From the NCBI GenBank assembly GCA_013176395.1, contig JABMLP010000002.1, positions 744,001 to 808,000 of the forward strand: a DNA stretch of 64,000 nucleotides, written 5' to 3'. Below are positions 55,683 through 64,000 of the stretch, piece by piece. Positions within the stretch are counted from its first letter, which is position 1. Every line of letters starts with the position of its first letter. Origin of the DNA: Venturia oleaginea. Lineage: Eukaryota; Ascomycota; Dothideomycetes; Venturiales; Venturiaceae. The position numbers and the translations under genes were made by a program. A model generated the notes under the pieces. That model was given only the letters and a program-made list of their open reading frames with translations. It did not search any database and had not been told where the DNA came from.

Positions 55683-58600
55683 TTACATTACGGTCATCAG
55701 CTTCATTTGATTGTTGATGTCGTCAAGGTTTTGATGCCCTTCATTAGAGCTAGAGGTTGTGATATTCGGTCGCCCGGCTCGAGTTTTGCGTGATGGGGAG
55801 TCAGCAGCAGGTGAGTGATCTTTGAACATTCTGCTGATGGGTGGACCTCGCGAAGGGACTGGTGCGTCGTTCCAGTCAGGACTCGAGTCTCGACTGAGAT
55901 CAAGACCTTCCGCCTCTCTCAACTGCTCTTTGACTTTCCGTACGAGGCCATTTACGTAAGGAACAATGTGGCGCAGAGTGTTGGTGTCGAAGGGCACTTT
56001 TCGTGTGCTGGGCACTGGGTGCAGTGGGAGCATTGGGTCCGAGGCATCTTTGCGTTTCTTCAGCGTCAGTGTCTCGATGATGGACCTAGCTAATGCTTCG
56101 GAGTCTTTTCGTGGTCTCGTTATGCCTACTGAGGAGACAGGTGTAGTATCATGTGCCTGTTTGGTACTGCTTAGCGGTCCGCTGAAAACATCGCTGTCTG
56201 TTGGCAATACGGATTTTCGAACCTTGCGTGAATTTGTGGGTGTGATTATGGTGACAGGGGTCTTTCCTCCGCTCGGAGTTCGGCCTGCTATGCGCATGAC
56301 ATGGTCTTTGGATGGACCATCAAATGATTCGTCAAAGGCAGTCATGTCCCACCCTGGTGACGATGGGGGTGATCGCTGTGGAATAGGTATTGCGGGATCC
56401 TCTGCTTCCTGATCTGCCAAGTCGATCATGCAGTCAATCTCCTCCCAGACTTCCGTATTCGGTGTCTCTAGCAGTCCGAACGACGCTGCACGTATCCGAA
56501 GAGCTTTCAACTCCTCGATGAGAAGACCAAACTCGCGGACGAGCCCGATGTTGCTCACCACGGCAGCCTGATGTTCCCTGATGACCTGTGGTATATGCAT
56601 CACCACTCCACTGTCGATCCGTCGATCCGCTTGTGCCATACTACTGGGTGGCATACCATCACCGAAGTCAAAGTCTTCATCCCAATCTTCGCTCACACCC
56701 TTGCTGCCGACGCCCCATGTCCCAAATTTGTTTGTAATGACTGTCTCGCGCTTCCCTGCTAGATCAGGAACAACAGGTACACTTTGGCTTCTGACATGGA
56801 GTCCGCTGGGAGCACGTCGCTTGTTTGGACGACTGCCGCGCGTGTCAGCATCTTTCTTGCCGTGGACAGTCCTGGGGCGTGGTGGGGTTCGGTTTCCGGG
56901 GCTTTTCTCGGTGGATTGCTCTGACCAATCAAAAATGTTACTCTTCGTGTTTTCCTTCCGGTTCTCCTTGTCGAACGAGTCTTGCCAGACATACTGAGCT
57001 TGAGGTGTTGTTGAGCTTGAGCTGGAAGCTGTGGGAACGAGAAATGGATTACTCCGTCGAATGGTCAACGGAGTTGACATCTGCTCCACAGTGCCCCAGT
57101 CTTCGAGCTCGGAGTTGCTACCGGATTCCTCGTCATCGAAGCAAGACCATCGACTTTCTTCGTCTTCTTCCATCACTGGATCGTCATATTCCAAGGTACC
57201 GAGACTTAACGGCTTCGCTAGATTAGGCGGCGATGATGGCAGCTTCATTGACAAGGGCAACGGTGAGCGATTCTTCAGTCGGCGAACGGTAGGTGAACCG
57301 TCATCCGCTTTGTCAGAGCGGATAGTTCTGACCGGGGTGCCTATATTGCTCTCCTCCTCCTCAATGATATCCGAGCTCTTTCTCCAGAAAGTGTCACGAT
57401 CCGACAGCATGCCAGATGGAAGAATTTCCTGTAGTCCAGATCTTGAATTGCGCGGCGGAGATGGCTCATCGAGGACTTGTGTGATTTGTGCTGCACGTGC
57501 TCCGGAGGTCCTGCGGTCTCCTCGAATTATGGGAGAGTCAAGGGCGGAATCGCTATTAGTCTCTTCGTCCTCCTCATTGGCAGAGCTCATGAAACGAGCA
57601 TCAACTTCAGATCCAGTGGTCGTCGAGGTTTGAGTTGACGGTGCGGCTGAGTAGTTAGACGGCCGTAGGGCTTCCTGAGAGAGGACTGGCGAATGGGGGT
57701 TTTGGTCCAGCTTAAGAGATCCTAGGAATAACGATGGATGAGGTATGCTAGGAGAATCATCACCAGCTTGTGAGGTTGTAGAATGCGTTTGAGATGTAAA
57801 TGTAAAATGAGACCCAGGCGACATAGGGTCTGTGCCGCTTGGCGTGTCCGAGAATAGGAGCTCTGTTTCCCGTGTGCTGGGGTTGTCCTGGTTCAAGGTT
57901 GTTGAGGGACTGGTGAGCTCTCTCCGTTTGGCAGGTCGTTCTGAGTCCGAGTCGTGTTGTTGATGTTTCGAGGTCGTGGAGATAGGCGCGGATACGACTC
58001 GCCTTCCAGCTCTTTTAGTAAGCTTGTTTGATGGAGCCCTTCTAATGCTGTTCTTGCGAGATGGACCATGTGTCAGTAAGTCATGCAGCGAGAACGAGCG
58101 CTTGGGACGGGCGTCGGTCTCGGTGTGCTCAGTAGATGGGATAGTTTGTTGAGCGGGTGGTTCGTCTGCTGCTGTTGGCATCGCTTCGGGAGTATCGATT
58201 GTGAGAGACTCGATTCCAAATGTGGATGGAGGCCTGCTGCCGAAAAATTCGCCGTCCTCGTCGTATTCTGGAAAGTCATCGACGTCCATTGTTGACGTGA
58301 CGACGGATTTTGCAGTGATGAGAGTGGGATAATACCGCTCATCGGGCAGTACGCGCCTAATGCCTTTGCTGTTCTCCGTGGACTCTGTCGGCGAATCTGA
58401 ATGTCGCGAGAACGCGCCTCCTCTACTGACCTTCACAGTGAAGAATTGCCTCCATCTGGTTTCGCTCTGCGGACTCTTCTTCGGCTTGTCAAACGGGCTT
58501 GGGTTGTCGAATTTGGAGAAACCAGTGCTGAGTACTTCGGAGGGTGTGTTGCTGTTTCTGGCGAATGATTTCAAAGTGGCCGACCGTTGATGACTCGTTG

Positions 58601-59611
58601 CAGGCCTCCTGAGAGTTGGCAGTTTGGACGTGTCACCTCCTAGTCGATATGAGGATTGCCGTTTCACGAGTTTGTTAGGTCGTCGGGGGGCTGCTTGTGA
58701 CGATCCAACCATAGGCACTGTAGAGCCAGTATTCGAGAAGGTGGTGGAGGCATTCGAGTGGAGGAGGGTTGGCGATTCGGGCCGTGAACTGGAGGGAGTA
58801 CTAGATGTGTTGGACATGGCAGATAGGCGCTTCATCCAAGAGGGGCGCGTCCTCAAGTTCAATCTCGTAGATGCAAAGGCGTCGCTGGTGCTGGTGCTGG
58901 TGCTGGTGCTGGTGCTGGTGCTGGTGTATGCGCCGCCATCGCTGCCCGGCGTTGTACTACCTTCGTGGTCTGTTCTGCGATGAGCTGCGGCGTCGCTGGT
59001 GGTGAGCCTCCTGACTCTGCCCGATAGTGTGCGGCCATCACCGGTGCTGGAAGTGCGAGTGCCACCGCCTGCTATAGCCTGCTTCTGTATCGTGCCCGGC
59101 TTGTTTATAGGAGCAGTTGCAGTTGCAGTTGCAGCAGTCGCAGTCGTAGGGCCGGGAACAGGTAGGGGTTCCTCTGTTGACATTGGCGTAACCGTGTTTG
59201 GCGATGCAATTCTGGAAGGCATGACGAGGCTGTCCAACGGCTCTGTAGCCTCAGTACGAGACCGTTCTCGCTTTCCGCCGACAAATGTTGGGACGGTCAG
59301 CTCTTCCGTCTCTTGCTGCTTCCCAAGAGCGTAACCAAGTGGGCACAGAGCTACCGACGTTGCAGTGGCACAGAGCTATGAAACATGATCAGTACGAATC
59401 GACTTCAGTGGACAAATCAAGGGTTGGTTGCCCACGTCGCCCGCATCGCCAGCCGTCACGATGCTATTCATACGGCGACTCTGAGCTGTCAGAGGTGCGC
59501 TATGGGATCGCACCACTCAGACGCGCAGATGAACTCAGGAACCAGTCCAATTGCATGGGACCGGGACAATCAAGGCAAAACACATACCGACGGTGTCCAC
59601 AAATAACTCAT
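55683..59611 (-). CDS. Large Ser/Thr-rich protein of unknown function
   Basis: The main reading frame (55683-59375) encodes a mostly disordered protein with conserved-looking islands: RWRQFFTVKVSRGG, RRVLPDERYYPTLITAKS, SRWSCFDDEESGSNSE, VVMHIPQVIREHQAAV followed by helical GLLIEELKALRIRAASFGLL, and a C-terminal helix LRHIVPYVNGLVRKVKEQLRE. A 24-nt first exon (59588-59611, MSYLWTPS) with a perfect GTATGT donor joins in phase to 59375, giving 1238 residues. Translation could otherwise start at the ATG at 59222 (1179 residues). Seven GCTGGT hexamers (58884-58925) encode alternating Thr/Ser. Many S/TP and RxxS sites suggest phosphorylation. The family has no name known to me. Confidence 0.75.
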
Positions 59612-61499
59612 GCTGGGACCCAGAGGGCAGGACGAGGGCGAGGGAGGGGAGGACAGAGATGGAGAGAGAGGAGTGCCCAGGACGAGATCATTGCATATTG
59701 GCAGGATGGGGTGGATTAAGCTGCCAAACACGCGAGCCTGGCGGACAGTTGCGAGCTGAACTGCCAATCGACAATCAGTCCCACGGCAATCCCAGAGATC
59801 CAGGCCAGCAAAAGAGTGGGCGGAGGAGAGAGGAAGAGGAGGGCGAGGGAAAGTAGCGGTAGGGAATGAATATGAAGAGTTATGAGGGTGAGGATGGATT
59901 GCTTGCTTGCCTCCCCTCACGGATAAACAAAGCGTATCATTTTAGCGAGCCCGTTTTTAGCAGCAGTGCCTTCCTGGTTCCAAGGTCTAGCAGCATTTGT
60001 ACCGCAGCTTTTAGTCTGTTGGTAGCCGTTCTTCACGCCAGGAACATGAGAATGTAGCACATCAAGCGCAGGGTATGCTTGCAAGGTACGGGAGTCGTGG
60101 GTCGATTCGTCTGCACACAACTGTCCCATTCGAGACATCTATTTACACTCGACCCATGCCCGTTACTACGTGGTCATATATATTGCCCTTCAATCCACAC
60201 TCCTTGGTATGTCACGTCGATAGCCATCGTCACAATCGTCGTCTGGCATGAATTCTTCGGCCGAGGGAGCCGCCCTGCTACGATCATTCCCCGGCCTGAA
60301 GATTACATAGAATGTTTCCAAAGGCCTAATGGCAGAGAAGAAGCATTGTGCGTAGCGCCAATTGCGTATGGTGGATGCTTCCGCGTCTGGGTGCATGTGT
60401 CGCTAGTCTCATCTCACCTGCAAGCCATGCCAACCAACGACAGTTCCCCATCCATCGCAGCAGGAATTGTGCCGGTAGCACGTCAGCTCAATTGATATAC
60501 GCTTCCCTTCCGCAAGGGTCTGTTATTGCGCAAGATAGGCGTAGGCTGTGCTCTCTGTCACCGGCAGGTCGTTGAATATTGACAGCAATCAAGTCTGCAG
60601 CTGGTCGACTGCCCTTCAGAGACAGCTCCGCGTCACTGTAGGACGCATCTCAGCAGCAGTGCCAGGTGCAACCTACCTCCGGTACCTACGTCTACCCGTT
60701 GTATCGTGCGTACGCATGGAATATCCCAGATGTCTCTATACACGGAAACTGGTGGTGGAGAGGCTAATGCTCATGGCGTGGCGCGTCGGCGGCTCAATCT
60801 GATCGAGACGCGTTGTTGATCTCTTCCAGAAGGCCAAATGACCGAGTTTAAGTCGTCACTACGCGAAACAAAGCGGTTCGCGCGTGGCCCTGAATGAGGC
60901 TATAATTTCTCAAATCTTCTTGAGTAACAACTCAGGAATGTTGCCACCCGCGAAGAGGCGCCATGCCGCAGATCGAACGACGCAACCCGATCCAAAGACT
61001 TGAAACAGAGGTTCCCCTCCTTTGTTAACTCAACTTAGCTCCATGAGGCGAGGTGAGGGTCATGACAAGGGAAAGCTGGAGGATGCCGGTCTAGGGGCAG
61101 TTTTCTGACGATGGAATATGGGGTTCGACCATGGGGAAGACGCAGGTCCGGAGACGAGCATTTTTTACGTAGTGACAAGAAAAGAAAAGAAGAGGCAATT
61201 ACACTCACCGCTAGAACTATATCATAAGGCCCTATGCTTTCGCTACCTAGAATCCCAGATTTGCGTTTGATTGAGATGCGAGTGCTTTGACGTTTTGGGC
61301 GCTTGCTTGACTCTGCAGCCGCAGCCCTATCCTTGCTTGCAAGCAAGCTGGAGCCACAGCTCGAACGCCACTGAACCAGTAGAATTTTGACTCGCATGGG
61401 ATTTTGGATCTCGCAATCCGCCGCTGCTTCAGAACCGCCAGTGCAACACCACACACCATCACCATCACCCTGTCCACACAAATCGCTGACCGATTGAAC
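59612..61499. other. Divergent intergenic region before GCN20
   Basis: About 1.9 kb between divergent genes. A 16-bp perfect palindrome lies at 61332-61347 within the GCN20 upstream region. Short ORFs on both strands look random. No Gcn4-type TGACTCA site was found in it. Confidence 0.5.
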
Positions 61500-63980
61500 A
61501 TGGAGTCGGAAATCGTAGCTCAGATACCAAGCATCGATCCGTTGATCTCAAAGTACGCGTGTGGCTACCTGGAACATGCCATCAATCTGCCGGACCCCAA
61601 TGGCCACGGTCCTTCCGACTTGGTCGACAGTCTTACTGCCCTTCTGGTATCAGCGTCTGGCGACCTGACTGCCGAGAACGAGGTGAAGATTCACCATCTT
61701 GTAAGCAAACTGGTTCATCGCCTGAATACGGCCAATGCCACAGACGGTGAAAAGCGTCAGCTTGCACCATCAGCGAAACGCCTCGAACAGACCATCCACG
61801 TCGGCTCACAGAGGAACATCTCATCTACCCTCGCTCTTGCAAGCGGTAATGTTGATCTCGAAGCTGCCGCCGGCCGCAAGGTCGAGTCACGAGTAGACCG
61901 CAAGAAGCTTGAAAAGGCCGAAGCCAAAATTCGTGCCAAGCAAGAGCGGAAGGTGATGAAGAATGTCGAGTATGAAACCTCGAGACTGCTCAATGTCCCC
62001 GACGAGACCCAGTCGTACGAAGACTTCTACATGTCCGTGAATCCTCTGCAGCTGGGTGCAGATGCAGCCACCAAGAGCAAAGATATCAAGGTCGATGGAA
62101 TCGATATCTCAATAGGCGGAAAGAGAATTCTCACTGACACCAACCTCACTCTCCGATACAGTGGGAGGTACGGTTTGGTCGGACAGAACGGTATTGGTAG
62201 GTGGCCAGCAGATCTTGCTCAGATTTTTTGTTGCCCCAGGTGGACACTAATAAGTTGTTCGTATTAAATAGGTAAATCCACCTTACTCAGGGCTCTCAGT
62301 CGAAGAGAGGTTTCCATTCCAACCCACATTTCTATTCTCCACGTGGAGCAAGAGGTACAAAGCGCGTCGTGCCTGGATATCAACCCAGGTTATGTTGACG
62401 CTACACGCAGATTACTGGAGATGACACCCCTGCTCTGCAGGCAGTTCTCGACGCTGACGTTTGGCGGAAGCATCTGCTCAAAGAGAATGATGTACGTGTT
62501 CCTGTCACCCTGTTGTCTTACCAGTCACTCATGACAGATAGAAAATCACAAAGGAGCTTGCAGAACTCGAGGCGCAGCGATCGCAGATGGCGGATACGTC
62601 TGCAGATGCTGCGCGACTTGACCACCAACGCGAAGGGCTGGACGTGACACTTGGTGACATCCAGGGTAAACTTGCCGAAATGGATTCTGACAAGGCAGAG
62701 TCTCGTGCTGCAAGCATCCTCGCAGGTCTTGGATTCTCAACAGAACGACAGCAGTTCGCAACCAAGACATTCTCTGGCGGTTGGCGTATGAGACTTGCAC
62801 TTGCGCGTGCTCTGTTCTGCGAACCTGATCTATTGTTGCTCGATGAACCATCTAACATGTTGGACGTTCCGTCCATTACCTTCCTCGCCAACTACCTCCA
62901 GGGGTACCCTAGCACTGTTCTCGTCGTCTCTCACGACAGGGCTTTCCTCAACGAGGTCGCCACTGATATCATCCACCAACACTCGGAGCGCTTGGACTAT
63001 TACAAGGGAGCCAATTTCGATGCCTTCTATGCTACCAAGGAAGAGCGTCGAAAGACAGCCAAGCGTGAATACGAGAAACAGATGGCTGACCGAGCTCATC
63101 TGCAAGCTTTCATCGACAAGTTCCGATACAATGCTGCCAAGTCATCGGAAGCTCAGTCTCGAATCAAGAAGCTGGAAAAGATGCCGATCCTCGAAGAGCC
63201 CGAAGCAGAGTACAGCGTGCATTTCAAGTTCCCGCCCGTGGATAAAATGTCCCCACCAATCATTCAGATGGCCAATGTCAGCTTCGGATACACGAAAGAC
63301 AATATTTTGCTGCGCAATGTGGATCTTGACGTTCAGCTCGACTCTCGAATTGGCATTGTCGGACCTAACGGTGCCGGGAAGACCACTGCGCTCAAGCTGC
63401 TTATTGGTTCTTTGGAGCCATCTGCTGGTTTGATCACGCAAAACCCACGTCTCAGAGTTGGCTTCTTCGCTCAACATCATGTCGATGGCTTAGACATGAA
63501 TGCCAGTGCCGTTGGATTCATGGCTCAGAAATTCCCTGGAAAGACGGACGAAGAGTATCGCCGCCATCTAGGTGCTTTCGGTATCACAGGTATGACTGGT
63601 CTACAGAAGATGGAGCTGTTGTCTGGAGGTCAGAAGTCCCGTGTTGCATTTGCTTGCTTGTCGATGACGAATCCTCATATCTTGGTTCTCGACGAACCCT
63701 CGAATCATTTGGATATTGAGGCAATGGATGCTTTGTCGGAGGCATTGCAGAAATTCGAAGGTGGTGTTCTTATGGTTTCTCATGGTATGTAAACGCTTTG
63801 CTTGCACCATTTGTGCATTTGCTAATTATCACTACAGATGTCACCATGTTGCAGAATGTCTGCAAGAGCCTGTGGGTTTGTGACCATGGAACTGTCGAAC
63901 ACTTCGACGGTACAGTCAACGACTACAAGAAAAGAATTACAGCACAAGCCAACGAGGCCGGCGTGGTAGCAAAGCACTAG
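61500..63980 (+). CDS. GCN20: ABCF protein Gcn20
   Basis: Gcn20 works with Gcn1 on ribosomes to activate the kinase Gcn2 when amino acids are short. Five exons (61500-62196, 62272-62354, 62411-62491, 62542-63784, 63838-63980) give 748 residues, the usual length. The N-terminal ~200 residues form the Gcn1-binding region. Two ABC cassettes follow without membrane segments: GQNGIGKST (Walker A), FSGGWRMRLALARAL (signature) and LLLLDEPSNMLD (Walker B), then GPNGAGKTT, LSGGQKSRVAFA and LVLDEPSNHLD. Linker helices lie between them. The stop is at 63978-63980. All joins are in phase and restore conserved sequence, for example VEQE/ITGDD. Confidence 0.97.
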
Positions 63981-64000
63981 TACATAGCATATTTGATGAT

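Overview
The window is nuclear DNA of a filamentous ascomycete (Pezizomycotina). The evidence is that genes are interrupted by short introns of about 45-75 nt with GT donors and GCTAAC/CTAAT-type branch points, and that several proteins belong to families with a fungal form: a Pex20 peroxin, Sld3, a Ppg1-type phosphatase with an insertion, and a Fot1/pogo transposon. No tRNA, rRNA, CRISPR array or prokaryotic-style operon was found.

Layout. 0-22 kb holds a run of housekeeping genes: the tail of an MFS drug/polyamine transporter, an RSF1/Ioc2-like DDT-WHIM-PHD chromatin protein, UMP1 (proteasome assembly), a VPS9-ankyrin-PX endosomal Rab GEF, SLD3 (replication initiation, with an apparent frame break), SEC13 (COPII and nuclear pore), PEX20 (peroxisome import), a possible small downstream gene, and a broken gene for a small secreted cysteine-containing protein. 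22.7-27 kb has almost no genes. At its left end lies an unusual repeat locus: diverged ~150-bp direct repeats, a degenerate ~30-bp minisatellite of about 19 units, two ~92-bp repeats whose hairpin stems differ by compensating base changes, and a 145-bp imperfect inverted repeat. 27-33 kb carries a maltose O-acetyltransferase-like gene, a gene with three degenerate WW repeats plus a PPPY motif, and a small conserved protein of unknown function, separated by long spacers.

35-51 kb is again housekeeping: a 1865-residue WD40/alpha-solenoid protein, UPF3 (nonsense-mediated decay), PPG1 (PP2A-like phosphatase) and a 14-3-3-like protein. At 51.8-53.8 kb two mobile elements sit within 200 bp of each other: a solo LTR flanked by the 5-bp duplication CTAAC, and an internally deleted Fot1/pogo element with 70-bp terminal inverted repeats and TA target sites. 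The window closes with a large Ser/Thr-rich protein of unknown function and GCN20 (ABCF protein acting on Gcn2).

Three divergent pairs share short promoters: UMP1/VPS9 gene, SEC13/PEX20 and UPF3/PPG1. All exon structures were worked out by hand from reading frame, splice signals and remembered family similarity. No database search was possible, so family names come from recognised motifs. Reading-frame breaks could be assembly errors.
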